DNA of 64,000 bases from Chondrilla cf. caribensis (GCA_964020155.1 OZ026551.1:2844018-2908017); one strand, 5' to 3'; positions 11,455 through 33,727 are shown, numbered from the stretch's first letter. The notes: a model not told the origin generated them from the letters alone. A program made the numbers and translations.

Positions 11455-12903
11455 CACACACATACACACCACACACACACACGCACGCACGCACACACAC
11501 ACTCACTCACACAGCCCCTTCAGTCAAAGTACAGAACGTGGTCACCAAATGGATCAATGACAACAGTGCAGTTCATGTCAGTTGGACTCCACTAACACTC
11601 CATGAAGCAAGAGGTTTTCCACTCTATGTTGTGACCTACTGGCCTTCATCACTGAAGAGAGTATCTCGTGACATCAACAGTGTCACTACTACTGACTCTA
11701 GTGTTGTTATTGGAGGACTGGATCCAACTACTTCATACAGTATTACTGTAGATGTGTACACTGGAAATGGCACCATCAAAGGGAGTGTTACTGCTGGTGA
11801 GTGCATCACATGTTGGTAGACAAGTAATCAATTATTGATTATTAAAGCATGATACAATGTGAAGTAAACAGTAACAAAAATTTGATGTTAATTGAAAATG
11901 TATGATAATAGTGATTTAGACCAAATGATCGTTTGCATTCCTGTACTACTTTACCTCATAATATACAGTACAATTGTGTGGATCTATAGTTATTATATTT
12001 GCACTTACAGAAATGAATATCGTGAACCCCCCTGTTAAACCTGGTATTGATAATACTGGGGTGATTGCTCTAGTGTCACTTCTTCTGGTAGTGATTGCTC
12101 TAATACTGGTCATTACCATCACAACCGTTGTCTACCTCACAAGGTATGTGATTAATAGTATACTAGCAGCAACTGTATTTGACTGTTATAATGTCTATCT
12201 GTGGGAAGAGTGTACTGTGTTGTGTTCTTTGTGCATGCACATACATGTACATAAGGTGTATATGAACTGTAGGTATATGTAACAACATCAAGTTGTATGT
12301 GATGAATGTACATGTTTGTAAATATGTTGGTACGTATGCTTGTGCAATTGACGTGGGACAATAAATTATATATGCATTAAAATTCTGAGAGTATTTCATA
12401 ACATATTCCAATTAATTTTACTAATATGAGTTAGAAATTTTGTAATTTAACTGAGTATGAGGCCATGATGTTATCATACCGCGTGACCCCTCATGACCGA
12501 ATGAATTCATGGAGTAGGTGTGATTTGTCTCACCATGTGTTTGAAATGAGAAGCTTCATATTTTAGGCTGAATGAAATCAATAACATAACAAAGCATATA
12601 TACAGTGTATAACTATGTGGTACGTAAGCTCATTCATGTAGGACTGTAGGTTTATTCATATACCGCATTATGTATACAGTAAAACTCAGAGAATAATTTA
12701 TAGCATATTCCAATTAATTAACAAATATCAATGAGAGCTTTGAATTTTTCAAATTAACTACCCCTCAATCCCTGACATTATATAGAAAGCACAAGATCAG
12801 AAAGAATGCTGAGACCAAAGAAGATAATACTAAGAATGAGTGTGTACAGTTGGAGGATAATCCTGCTTATGGAGAAGTGAATATTTACGAGGAGATCCAG
12901 TAA
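1989..12903 (+). CDS. Gene 1: Ig-FN3x9-TM receptor with phosphotyrosine tail; exon 9 frameshifted
   Basis: Predicted type I membrane receptor. Exons: 1989-2034 (signal), 2167-2469 (Ig), 5347-5763 (stem and FN3-1), 6203-6490, 6893-7177, 7864-8127, 8188-8445, 8612-8878, 9855-10180 (broken), 10798-10986, 11206-11298, 11515-11796 (FN3), 12011-12143 (transmembrane), 12786-12903 (tail). Every extracellular junction is phase 1 and the transmembrane-tail junction is phase 2. Exon 9 has a 5-bp insertion relative to genes 2 and 3 and hits a TAA at 9962-9964. Skipping it leaves 2943 nt, an open frame of 980 aa. The tail is KHKIRKNAETKEDN followed by residues ending NPAYGEVNIYEEIQ. Closest relative upstream is gene 3; the transmembrane and tail exons match gene 2. 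It may be functional with exon 9 skipped or may be a young pseudogene. The remaining introns are AT-rich with no further domains seen. Confidence 0.75.
2167..2469 (+). CDS. Gene 1 exon 2: Ig-like domain
   Basis: After a Pro/Thr-rich lead it shows the Ig hallmarks: first cysteine in FICVEPGG, core Trp in VQWYGPDGG, and the second cysteine in GGQYQCRT, followed by a final strand STLYVTFG. The donor GTGAAA differs from the GTGAGT of genes 2 and 3, because a deletion has fused the exon to downstream retroposon sequence. Confidence 0.8.
3097..3150. repeat. Three tandem copies of an 18-bp unit
   Basis: The unit AATGCACTTCACTTGACC occurs three times, the last copy slightly altered. Gene 3 has only one copy at the matching place, so the expansion is specific to gene 1. 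Confidence 0.85.
3236..3923. mobile_element. hAT-like non-autonomous DNA transposon
   Basis: A 688-bp insertion flanked by a perfect 8-bp duplication TGTACATG (3228-3235 and 3924-3931). Its ends are imperfect inverted repeats: left CAGTGTTCTCGCCAG, right (reverse complement) CTGTGTAGTCACCAG, with 11 of 15 matching. The paralogous site at 35121-35140 is empty and carries a single TGTACATG. No transposase frame is visible. Confidence 0.7.
4651..4688. repeat. (AT)n microsatellite
   Basis: Uninterrupted TA dinucleotides in intron 2. A longer run lies at the matching place in gene 3 (40126-40180). Confidence 0.9.
5347..5763 (+). CDS. Gene 1 exon 3: Thr/Pro stem plus FN3 domain 1
   Basis: Opens with a Thr/Ser/Pro-rich, mucin-like stem of about 40 residues, then an FN3 fold with LSWTAVSG, a YSTSSGTQ strand and the YYIWVAAVS strand. 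Two extra cysteines (YTLCYS and ANCGAR) could form an unusual intradomain disulfide. Splice sites are TTGCAG and GTAAGT. Confidence 0.8.
6203..6490 (+). CDS. Gene 1 exon 4: FN3 domain 2 (alpha subtype)
   Basis: Begins VPSKVIPRPVLTKTAT, has the FN3 core LRVTWTAPGSERRI and the YQVQVRAVSDVGAGPYSDVG strand. Open in the spliced frame although it lacks an internal ATG. Alpha-type exons recur four times in gene 3. Confidence 0.8.
6893..7177 (+). CDS. Gene 1 exon 5: FN3 domain 3 (alpha subtype)
   Basis: Near copy of exon 4, one codon shorter (SGTSWS in place of SGATSWS). The flanking introns are also near-identical, so the exon arose by local tandem duplication. Confidence 0.8.
7864..8127 (+). CDS. 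Gene 1 exon 6: FN3 domain 4
   Basis: VPQQVTGVQSRD start, NITWNRPSS core, VRVRAVSTVGRGPWS strand. The donor GTAAGT leaves a C, so the junction codon becomes Pro. Orthologous to gene 3 exon 13 and, more distantly, gene 2 exon 7. Confidence 0.8.
8188..8445 (+). CDS. Gene 1 exon 7: FN3 domain 5
   Basis: PPEKPSNVIISNYTSS start, TVQWDEERE core, NITGLESNTEFT loop. The donor reads GTTGGA, a poor match to consensus, and is shared with gene 3. Confidence 0.75.
8612..8878 (+). CDS. Gene 1 exon 8: FN3 domain 6
   Basis: VPGNLILQVISSTS start, RVTWTPPPNAERLPLTY core, YTVTVEAENKGGNSG strand. Acceptor TTTCAG, donor GTTAGT. Confidence 0.8.
8879..9854 (+). other. Gene 1 intron 8 (976 bp)
   Basis: AT-rich, collinear with gene 2 intron 9 (27686-28565). 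No domain, RNA gene or obvious element seen. Confidence 0.5.
9855..10180 (+). pseudogene. Gene 1 exon 9: FN3 domain 7, frameshifted
   Basis: Matches gene 2 exon 10 (28566-28886), but five extra bases (CCGGA) follow AACAGGA. The exon is 326 nt against 321, and the frame reaches TAA at 9962-9964. Acceptor and donor remain intact. Being a 1-1 phase exon, it could be skipped without shifting the rest of the message. Confidence 0.8.
10181..10797 (+). other. Gene 1 intron 9 (617 bp)
   Basis: Collinear with gene 2 intron 10 (28887-29496). It has an AT-rich, polypyrimidine-rich stretch near 10660-10700 but no gene or element that I can support. Confidence 0.45.
10798..10986 (+). CDS. Gene 1 exon 10: first half of FN3 domain 8
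   Basis: VPGPVKALSYQVLSNTS start and RLMWNFPKEPNG core, ending at a strong donor GTGAGT after DNL. Joined to exon 11 it rebuilds a normal NLTPKVPFEVSV strand. A second in-frame donor (GTACAT) at 11032 would add 15 residues. Confidence 0.7.
11206..11298 (+). CDS. Gene 1 exon 11: second half of FN3 domain 8
   Basis: Encodes PKVPFEVSVSAETVAGTG and the last strand LFTTEG. FN3 domain 8 is the only one split by an intron, and the split is kept in all three genes. Confidence 0.75.
11351..11514. repeat. (CA)n/(CGCA)n tract abutting an exon acceptor
   Basis: Mixed CA and CGCA repeats run straight into the acceptor CACACAG of exon 12. Equivalent tracts sit at 16460-16683, 30045-30310 and 53747-53785. 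Confidence 0.9.
11515..11796 (+). CDS. Gene 1 exon 12: FN3 domain 9 (membrane-proximal)
   Basis: APSVKVQNVVTKWIND start, HVSWTPLTLHEARGFPLYVV core, YSITVDVYTGNG strand. Nearly identical in all four copies. A second AG nine bases into the exon could act as an in-frame alternative acceptor. Confidence 0.8.
12011..12143 (+). CDS. Gene 1 exon 13: transmembrane segment (type a)
   Basis: EMNIVNPPVKPGIDNTG linker, then a long Val/Leu/Ile helix ending TVVYLTR. The donor GTATGT is in phase 2. Confidence 0.8.
12786..12903 (+). CDS. Gene 1 exon 14: cytoplasmic tail (type a)
   Basis: Basic juxtamembrane KHKIRK, acidic middle, and the end DNPAYGEVNIYEEIQ-stop. NPAY fits a PTB-binding motif. YEEI is the classic preferred Src-family SH2 ligand. 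YGEV is a further YxxV site. Confidence 0.8.
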
Positions 12904-14054
12904 TCACCATCTTCAGTAGTGTGCAATGTGTGTATTTATCATAACCATTTCAATAATTCACATATTTTACGTATTAAAATTATGTATACCTCACATACAC
13001 AGACACAATACAAGTGTGTATTATTATAATTATTCTGGTTATTACACAATCCTTGATTAGCACATAGCACATATTATGTACACTTGTCACTGTCCTCAGC
13101 TTTTGTACAATGTCAAAAAGTGCAAACTTTTTGTATATTAAACAATTTACACTCTATAATATTAATTAATCTGCACACTGCTCCTCCATCTAATTGATGG
13201 ACCAATGCAAAACAGAGGTGCTGCTCGAGGTTAATTATAAAATGGTAATGTACAACATGAATCTCTAGCCATAAAATTGAAATAGCATTAATTATCATAT
13301 TAATAGTACCCAAGGGATTTATATGATAGTATATAATATACTGTATGTATAATATTATATTATACAATGTCATACAGTATAGGATATGTACAGTTTATAT
13401 ATGGTATCATTAATATATATATTAGAGAACTGTTGATCACATGCATGTACAATAAGTAATCATAATATTATGCATTATAATAATTATATACTTAACTTGG
13501 CATACATAAGACTAGTACCGATAGTCTCATATAAGTACATAAGTCCCAATGCACAGTTTAAATAATATATCATAAACTGTAGCATATTAATAAGGCAGCA
13601 GGTAAAATAAGCAGAAATTGTTTTCATTTCTCTTTTATTATGTAGTACTGTAAGAACTTATCGTTTGGAAAACTAAAATATAGAAGCATGAAATTATAAT
13701 AATAATAATGAAGATAAATATTATGTTCAATAAGAAATTCTATTCACATACTTGAAAACGTATTAAATACCTCACATCAATCAATTGCAATTCTACATCA
13801 TTTGACTCTTGATGTACATAATAAACAGTAATATAAACAGATGTAAATTACCAGAAAGGAACAGTATGATCTATAGTTATAAACAAAAATTTATGTACTC
13901 TACATGTTTGCTATACTAAAGAAGTTTATTATTATATACAGCAATTGCAAATTAGTGCAAAATATCTACATACTTTATAACTGGATCAATTAATACAATA
14001 ATATAGATTTTTCAGTATTAATAATATCATACAAAACAGATTATGCTAAGAGAG
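12904..14054. other. 3' flank of gene 1
   Basis: AT-rich, related to the segments after the gene 2 tail (31422 on) and after the P2 tail (58405 on). No gene seen; the longest frame (- strand, 13113-13373) is not conserved. Confidence 0.45.
12973..12978 (+). promoter_or_regulatory. Candidate poly(A) signal of gene 1
   Basis: ATTAAA 70 nt past the stop. Gene 2 has one at nearly the same distance (31488-31493). Confidence 0.35.
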
Positions 14055-14135
14055 TAACACAAGTACACTCTTCCCACAGATGAACATTATAACAGTCAAA
14101 TACAGTTGCTGCTAGTATATCATTAATCTACATAC

Positions 14136-14270
14136 CTTGTGAGGTAGACAACTGTTGTGATGGTAATGACCAATATCAGAACAATCACTAACAGAAGTAA
14201 TTAATGAAACTGAAGATCCAGCAATCACCCCAGTATTATCAATACCAGTTTTAACAGATGATATTCATTT
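14136..14270 (-). pseudogene. Inverted transmembrane exon relic
   Basis: The reverse complement reads as a type a transmembrane exon with acceptor TTACAG (14271-14276) and donor GTATG (14131-14135), flanked by the usual intron sequence from about 14055 to 14300. It is shortened in the linker, and reading frame is lost in the helix. It lies in inverted orientation inside an otherwise + strand cluster. Confidence 0.7.
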
Positions 14271-14307
14271 CTGTAAGTGCATATTGAACAACTATAATTC
14301 TACATAC

Positions 14308-14645
14308 TGGTATTATTATGCCCATACATATACATAAGCTGTTTATGGGCTGTACATGTACTGACATCAAGTTGTATGTGATGAATGTACATGTATGTAT
14401 GTAAATATGTTGATATACTCATGTAAATGATGTAGGACTATAGGTCCATTCATATACCCTATGCATATTATGTATGCATTGAAATTCAGAGAATAATTCA
14501 TGGCATATTCCAATAATTAGTTTACAAATATCAATACGAGCTTTGAATTTTGTAATTTAATTGCCCCTCACACTAGATCAGAAAGAATGTGGAGACCAAA
14601 GAAGATAACACTAAGAATGAGTGTATCCAGTTGGAGGATAATCAA
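14308..14645 (+). pseudogene. Truncated transmembrane-tail intron and tail exon relic
   Basis: Direct-orientation copy of the intron, then tail exon sequence from 14576 (IRKNVETKEDNTKNE...QLEDN). Homology stops just before the NPAY motif, so no tyrosines remain. Confidence 0.65.
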
Positions 14646-15408
14646 TTAATTTTCAAACTGATGGATATTATATGTACATGGTACCTTTGATCCTCAAACT
14701 TACCAAAGTACCTAATATATGATCACTTGATACAATTATACAAGTTCCATTCATTAAAATTATCCGCATAGCTAGTGTTTTTCAACAAAATTGGATGTCC
14801 AGTTGAAGTCAACAGTGCTGCATGCAGAAAGATAATATGCTGCAAGTGGCACAAAATTTGTTTTAACACAAATATCTAGCTGTATAATAACATTATTATT
14901 ATATGTACAGCTGATTGGTGCAAAATATATGCATGCATAATGACTGGGTCTGTTAATGCAATCAAATACGTAGATAATTCATTATATACAAATTAAATTA
15001 AAAACTATTCAATTGTACAATTTAATAGTTATTATTCATTCACCGCAATTATTATTAATAATGCCTGAAAGCGAGGATGGAACATGAAGGTTTAAACAAC
15101 TTGATCATGATGGTAAGTAAATATTTGCAACTTTGTATGGGATATCAACATTGGTGTACAGGATTTGCTTTCCTATCTACCTTATCTCCATTGATTTTGG
15201 TTGAACTCAAATAAGGGCAATCTGGATGTTCACTGGAATTAAATTTCGCATGCCCTGACACTTATGCCACCTCATGCAATTATAGTCACGAGCATTAAAA
15301 TGTCAACATTGAAATGTGTGAAGGCTAGTGCTCGGTTGATGAGTATATATTAATTAACTCAATGTGGTCAGCTGGGTTTTATTAAATCTATCTCAATGTA
15401 CTGTACAA
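14646..15408. other. Repeated 3' flank, no gene
   Basis: Related to 32100-32570 and 60738-61150. No coding or RNA gene signal seen. Confidence 0.45.
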
Positions 15409-15499
15409 ACTGGATATGATGTAGTGTATGGTGTGTATGAGGAGGATAATAGTACTACAGTCAAAGTGAGGGAATTGATGCTCACAATAGGGAATTTAA
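15409..15499 (+). pseudogene. P1: partial split-FN3 exon
   Basis: Matches the 3' half of gene 3 exon 17 (GYDVVYGVYEEDNSTT...) with donor GTGAGT. The 5' half and acceptor are absent, so it cannot be spliced in normally. Confidence 0.7.
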
Positions 15500-15559
15500 G
15501 TGAGTTGTCTCATACTTCAAATTATGTGTCACATGTCATGCTTTAGAAAATATCTTTAG

Positions 15560-15676
15560 TCCCTGAAAGGCCAATAGATGTGTTAGGAAGGGAAAGAATA
15601 TGATAGCACTGCTAGTGCTAGGACCAAAACTGGTAAGGGAAAGAATATATCTAAAATCTTCTTTAATCAGAAGGAG
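15560..15676 (+). pseudogene. P1: second half of split FN3, disrupted
   Basis: Matches gene 3 exon 18 with a net 24-nt insertion that brings in a TGA after IPERPIDVLGRERI. Splice sites remain. Confidence 0.7.
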
Positions 15677-16459
15677 GTGGGTCTAGCAAAAGAATGAACA
15701 TAGTCCAGTGATGTAATATGTGTCAAATTTGTCATTATATTATACATATGTGGCAAATTGCGTGAGCAGATCAAACTCTGAAGTGTACGTTTGTCCATGC
15801 TATTTGCCCACTTCCCTTTGCTATTGCACACTTGCATGAAATAGTTATAAAAATTTGTCAGTTAATTACCGAGTAAATCATTGTTAGTTATAATTGAATC
15901 CTGCATGTGTGTCAGTATGCAATCCTATATTGTTTTAAATACGAACACAGAACAGAATACCTAAAGGACCTCGGTTAAGGAGTACAGACATTTCGGCTTG
16001 ATTGTTAACAAGAGCAAAAGTTTTTGTACAGTATAAATGCACACTTTGATCTGCCCACGCAACTTGTCACGTATGTATATACACAAAATATATGCAGCTT
16101 TACACACTCCATCCTGTTAAACGCTGCATGGGAACTGCTCCAGAGGTATTATAATTATTGTACTGGTTAATTCAAATAAAATGAGTACTGCAATGTTTGA
16201 AATACATTACAAAATTATGCATTCCACACTGCCATTGATCCAGATTCAAAGACGTGTACATACGTACATTTGTGCATATAATTAATAAATTTGCGAGATT
16301 CCGAAACATACCAGCTATGGCATGATATTGATTTCATGTGTTAGCCATTCCTGTACCTTCATTTTTTCATGATACGAAACAAAATTCGATATAGAACTAC
16401 ATGTGTGCGATTATAGCTGAAACATCCACAGCTATATTTTAAACAAATTTATCCATTTC
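15677..16459. other. P1 intron-like stretch
   Basis: Collinear with 52260-53740 of gene 3 in parts (for example 15750-15960 and 53060-53240), but without the hAT-derived piece found there. No gene seen. Confidence 0.45.
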
Positions 16460-16485
16460 ACACACACACGCACGCATGCACGCAT

Positions 16486-16562
<77 letters not shown>

Positions 16563-16583
16563 CACACACACACACATGTATGC

Positions 16584-16627
<44 letters not shown>

Positions 16628-16683
16628 GCACGCACGCACGCACGCACGCACACACACGCACGCACACACACACACACGTACAG
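16460..16683. repeat. (CA)n/(CGCA)n tract before the P1 FN3 exon
   Basis: About 220 bp of CA/CGCA repeats ending at the acceptor TACAG. Confidence 0.9.
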
Positions 16684-16965
16684 CCCCTTCAGTCAAAGTA
16701 CAGAATGTGGTCACCAAATGGATCAATGACAACAGTGCAGTTCATGTCAGTTGGACTCCACTAACACTCCATGAAGCAAGAGGTTTTCCACTCTATGTTG
16801 TGACCTACTGGCCTTCATCATTGAATAGAGTATCTGGTGACATCAACAGTGTCACTACTACTGACTCTAGTGTTGTTATTGGAGGACTGGATCCAACTAC
16901 TTCATACAGTATTACTGTAGATGTGTATACTGGAAATGGTACCATCAAAAAGAGTGTTACTGCTG
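16684..16965 (+). CDS. P1: intact membrane-proximal FN3 exon
   Basis: An open 282-nt exon, almost identical to gene 1 exon 12, with acceptor TACAG and donor GTGAGT. It could be an exon of a partial gene or an alternative 3' cassette for gene 1. No start or signal exon belongs to P1 itself. Confidence 0.55.
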
Positions 16966-17092
16966 GTGAGTGCACAGTTAGGTGACTTAGGGCAATTATA
17001 ATCTATAATGTGTTTTTGTTCAGCACAATATTCCATTCCATATGTCATTTTATGAATGTAATCATTCCGTTAACCAACAGCATAGATTAATG

Positions 17093-17475
17093 TCCTAGGG
17101 GCTTTCCATTCCTGGGTAAGTAGGCAGGACTGCCGATACCTATTTTCTGTAGCCCCCACATAAAGATCATTCACCCTGAGCTTTCCTACCAGAAACCTTT
17201 GCAACCTATAAAGAGCATACCCTATATAGGGAATCTCTTTTGGTGTAAGGGGAGTGGGTTATCTCCCCATCACCCAGGGCATAATTAGCATATCCCACAC
17301 ACAACATTGCCAGACCGGAAGTGATTATGCTTCTCACTCCACATTTCCAGCCTTTATGAGATATGAGAAATTCTAACCTTGAACGTAGCCCAATCAAGTT
17401 CCCGGACTTGGCCTGGAAATCCCCAGGTGAAAAAGACAAAAAAAACAAAAAATCTAAATAAATAAATAAATAAAT
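17093..17475 (+). mobile_element. SINE-like retroposon insertion
   Basis: A GC-richer segment absent from the matching gene 3 intron (around 54160). It ends in an A-rich stretch and an (AAAT)n tail. No tRNA-type promoter boxes were recognised, so the family is unknown. Confidence 0.4.
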
Positions 17476-17911
17476 AACTACCTGAAATAAATAGATAAAT
17501 AATAATAAATTAAAGGAGAAAATGAACTGTACTATTTATGTAGGAGAAATACTAAAGGAGCCGAACTAGTATTAGACAGTAGTGTACAGAGGACGAGGAC
17601 ATAGCAATTCCCATGTAGAGATTATGGTATATGCTGAGCGCAGCAAATAGCCGGAACCTGGCAAAGAGTTTGATATGCTAATCAATTGGCTAGAGCAACA
17701 TGCACAGTCACTGTATATAAACCCATCCCCACGTACATGTATTATATCATTACACCAGAGGTATTATAATTATTGATACAGGATAATTCAAATAAAATGA
17801 GCACTGCAATGTGATGTGTGATAATCTTTTGAAACACATGTACAAAATTATGCATTCCACACTGCCATTGTGTTGATAGTTCCACAACCAATCATTATCA
17901 TTCATCTCCAG

Positions 17912-18044
17912 ATTTACAGATTTGATGCCATGCACCAGCTAATTATGACATCATTATAATTGGAACAGTTGTTGGATCTCTAGTGCTGATATTTATCATT
18001 CTGATACTGATCATCACCATCACAGCAGTTGTCTACTGCAAGAA
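17912..18044 (+). pseudogene. P1: transmembrane exon (type b), stop near the 5' end
   Basis: Close to gene 3 exon 20. From the usual acceptor (17910-17911) a 1-bp loss gives TGA after DLQI. A later AG at 17937-17938 would restore the frame as ANYDIIIIGTVVGSLVL..., so a shorter working exon 17939-18044 is possible. Confidence 0.6.
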
Positions 18045-18365
18045 GTAAGGATTGAATGCATTCCATTTTGTAGGTATAATATTATGCAATAGCTTTGTGT
18101 TTATTTGTATCTTCTTCACATGTTGCTTTCTGGGTGCATATGTGCATACTAGGTACATATACTCCTGTGATGCATATATAGACAGTGACACTTGCACACA
18201 TTCTTTTGCCTGAATATTCGGTGCAGTAAGTATTTACAAATAAACGTATTTTACTGCTTTGATAATCAGAAATTTATTAATACACATTACAATAAATTTA
18301 GTTGCCATCATTGTGAGCCATCAGTGCTAGATGTAACATATTCCCTCTCACTGCCACCAATACAG

Positions 18366-18484
18366 GAGGCACAAGACTGGAGATGATACTGATAAGATAA
18401 TGAAGAGAGTAATAACCATGAGTGTTTCCATTTGAGGATAATCATGCTTATGGGGGTGTGAACATTTATGAAGAAATCGAGTAA
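18366..18484 (+). pseudogene. P1: cytoplasmic tail exon with frameshift
   Basis: Matches gene 3 exon 21, but a 2-bp gain near 18390-18400 shifts the frame, ending at TGA 18433-18435 as ...VITMSVSI. The downstream NPAY/YEEI-type codons survive only out of frame. A protein using it would have a tail without tyrosines. Confidence 0.7.
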
Positions 18485-19177
18485 TCATTATGCTTCCTAA
18501 TGTGCCAGTTTGCTATAGCACAGTTGACTCTTTATTGTGTGTAGAAATGTATTATGGTACTGTATACTACCAAGCTATTGATAACTTTACATCTTGCATA
18601 AGGCACACATACATAATATGTAAGATTTAGTATTACGTACATCAAATGCATGAAAGCTAGCTAGAGGTTAGTTCGAGAAGTCTAAAATGCCAGCGGGTAA
18701 CTGGGTAGAGTGTGAGCTTTCAATTGGAGTCGAGAGACCACTGACACTGATGTCCAAAATGCGAACGAATATACTGCTCCAACGCTGGTCAACTCTTCGT
18801 TTATTTTCAGTAGGTAGTTCTTCACATCAAGCATGGAACAGCACGAACGATGTATTCGGTCATATTTCACCATTCGAAAACCTTCAATGATTTATTTTGA
18901 TGATTTTTATGATTATGATATGATATGATATGATATGATATGATTTTTATGATTATGATATGATATTTTTATGATTTAGAATGGAGAAATACTGAAGGCT
19001 TCGATCTTGATACCTATGGGTGTTACCTATTAACTATACGTATGCCGATAACAGCAAGGCGTGAATTAATCTATAGTCCCGCTATAGACCGTCCCTTCTT
19101 CTCCTCGCCCAGGGCGCTTGGTGGGACGGTGGTAGCAGGCCAGACGGCCTACTGTACAAAAGCAACCCAGCTGGTGG
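18485..19177. other. Intergenic region before gene 2
   Basis: Contains a (TGATA)n run (18911-18980). 18660-19060 has no match upstream of genes 1 or 3, so gene 2 has a partly private promoter region. Its two small open frames (18687-18890 and 19042-19290) are not conserved. Confidence 0.45.
18911..18980. repeat. (TGATA)n microsatellite
   Basis: Imperfect five-base repeats, alternating with ATGATTTTT. Confidence 0.85.
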
Positions 19178-19311
19178 TTACGTCACAAGTCATGTGGCGC
19201 GAGTCCATTGTGCAATCCGTTGAGAAATCTCAAAAGTACAGTAGTATAAAAGCACGTCTCCTTTCCACTCTTCATAGTTGTTCGGAATAAGGTACGATTC
19301 GCCACAGAAAA
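19178..19311 (+). promoter_or_regulatory. Candidate promoter of gene 2 with CRE-like site
   Basis: TTACGTCA at 19178-19185 and GTGGCGCGAG at 19194-19203 recur with near-identical spacing before gene 3 (38245 and 38261). They are followed by the leader block GAGAAATCTC...AAGGTACGATTCGCCACAG. TTACGTCA resembles a CREB/ATF site. Confidence 0.45.
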
Positions 19312-31421
<12,110 letters not shown>

Positions 31422-33727
31422 TCACCATCTTCAGTAGTGTGCAATGTGAATTACAAAAACAAATTCATTTATTCACATATTGTGGTTATTAAATCTATAC
31501 CTCACAGATACCATGCGAGTGTGTATTATTATAATAATACTGGTTACTACACAATGCTTGATTTCCACACAACTTTTGTATACACTTGACACTGTCCCAA
31601 GCTTGCATGTGCACGTGTGTAATGTCCAAAAGTGGAATATTCTGTATACTAAACAATATAAACTCTATAAAAATTAATCTGCATCACGTTCCTCTGTGAA
31701 AATGATGGACAAATAGAGAACAGAGCTAGGTGCTCCATGCTGCCAATTATAAGAGGTGATATAACATGCATATAAATCTCTAGCAGTAAAATATAATAAC
31801 ATTAAGTATCATACATGCATATATTATAGTAATAATAATGTCCAAGTGATTTATCCAGTATTAGCACTAGCAGAAATAATAGTATACTGTATACATGTAA
31901 AGTGCATAATATATTTTATACATACGTAATTAAATATATTATAATTAATTTTATTATAGGTATGTATACCTGTGGGAAGATATGTCCAGCATATGTGTGG
32001 GGGGGCTAACATTGGGTGATTGAGGTAGTATATTATAATGATTATGCGAACAGTTAGCAGTGGCCGTATCCAACTGGTCTAATGAGGTCAAAACTAGGCC
32101 AAGAATTTCTTAACATGAATTTCTAGTTGTATAATAACATCATTATTATAATATGTATAGCTGATATGTGCATAATATCTACATATTAACTAGATATGTT
32201 AGTACAAATAGTTCGTCATTATTATTCATAAGGATTATACTAGGTTCCATTGCACAGTATAATAATTATTACGGCATTCACCATAATTATTATTAATAAT
32301 GCCAGGAAGTACAATAAACAGCTGAATTCAAGGGTGCATGTATTGGACTAATCAATGGACCAGGTTTAAGCAACCTCATGGTATGAGTACAGTATGGGTA
32401 ATATATGCCAATAGTTGTGTACAGATTTGTTATCCTATATACCTTATAATCTCCATCAATTTTTGGTTATTGTTCTTCATGAGGGCAATCTGACAGTTCA
32501 ATTGTAATGGATTCACATGTCCAGGCACTCATACCACCTCATACAATTACAGTGCTTGTGGAGAAAGGAAGAATGAAATATGTGTGTTCAGTTGAGTTCA
32601 GTTCAGACATAATATGAGGGGATAGGACATATTACAACTGCTGCACATGATGTCACAATTCGGCATACTTAACTTTGGCATGACAGAAATTATGGCACCA
32701 AATGGTATTCCAGCTACAGCAACTATTTTCTTTCCTTTATATGTTGAGAGCAAGAACAATACCTCACAAATGTGTGCCTCATTAATGGAAAGTATTCTCA
32801 CACTGCTAAGAGAAGTGATTTTCACCGGATAATAGTGATATCCCAGATTTTCAGTGTGTACATTGATGATGTATAAAAAACTTCCATGATTATGGGCATT
32901 GGACATGTATGGCAGGCCTTGCAGAAACCTGCTCACACATTGCTGTCATAATTACTGGTTGAAGACACAGCCTACATATAATATTCTGGCACAATCACAA
33001 AAGTGGCTCTCCCTAACACGTCATGCAGCAATGAAGACATCAAATCAGCAGGAAAAAGGGAACACTTAGCTATGAACCATACAATGTCAAGTCATACAGT
33101 AATTACATGCCTGTACATTTGTATAAACACAAAGTTAGCTAAGTTAGCAACGTTACTAAATTGTTAATTGTTATGTAATAATTCTATTTAAATAGTATAA
33201 AAACTATTAAGCATAAGAACTTTTTTCTGCATGGGATGGAACCCCCAATCTCTCACTCCATTGCTCAGATTAAGATATTTATTGTAGGTCTTGTTTAGAC
33301 ATCGAGTCCATACATAGATCAGAGGAATGAATCCCTTCTCTTCCAACAGTGTTAGGCGAAATAGGCTAATCAGCTGCAGATATAATCTGAGTGTCGTTTG
33401 AGCACTGATTCAATCTGGATGGTAGACAGTTGCATGAGCCACGCTTCATTCCAGTTGACACATGAACAGTTAATGCATCGACCACTACTGTTACACCTGC
33501 AGCAGATCGGTAACTTGTACAATCAAAGAGATCACACAATCTCACTGTCAACCATTTTTGCATTATCTCACATGATATTGATGATTATTACGTATTCAAA
33601 CTCCAAACAACCTACAAAATGTTGTACAAAATAATGTTGAGAAATCTCAAAAGTACAGTAGTACAGAAGCATGTCTCCTTACAACTCATTTCCGTTGTTC
33701 AGAAAAGGTACAATTTACCACAGAGAA
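31422..33727. other. Flank between gene 2 and collapsed copy C1
   Basis: A candidate ATTAAA poly(A) signal lies at 31488-31493. The rest matches 58405-62121 (without the retroelement found there), and parts match 391-960. No gene seen. An ATG at 32647 opens a 61-codon frame that is not conserved. Confidence 0.5.

Noticed and set aside
12786..12903. Calling the receptor tail a classical ITAM or ITIM
   Set aside because: The two tyrosines are only six residues apart (ITAM spacing is longer), and the residues at -2 do not fit the ITIM consensus.
17206..17448. 80-codon - strand frame
   Set aside because: Lies inside the SINE-like insert, with no recognisable domain.
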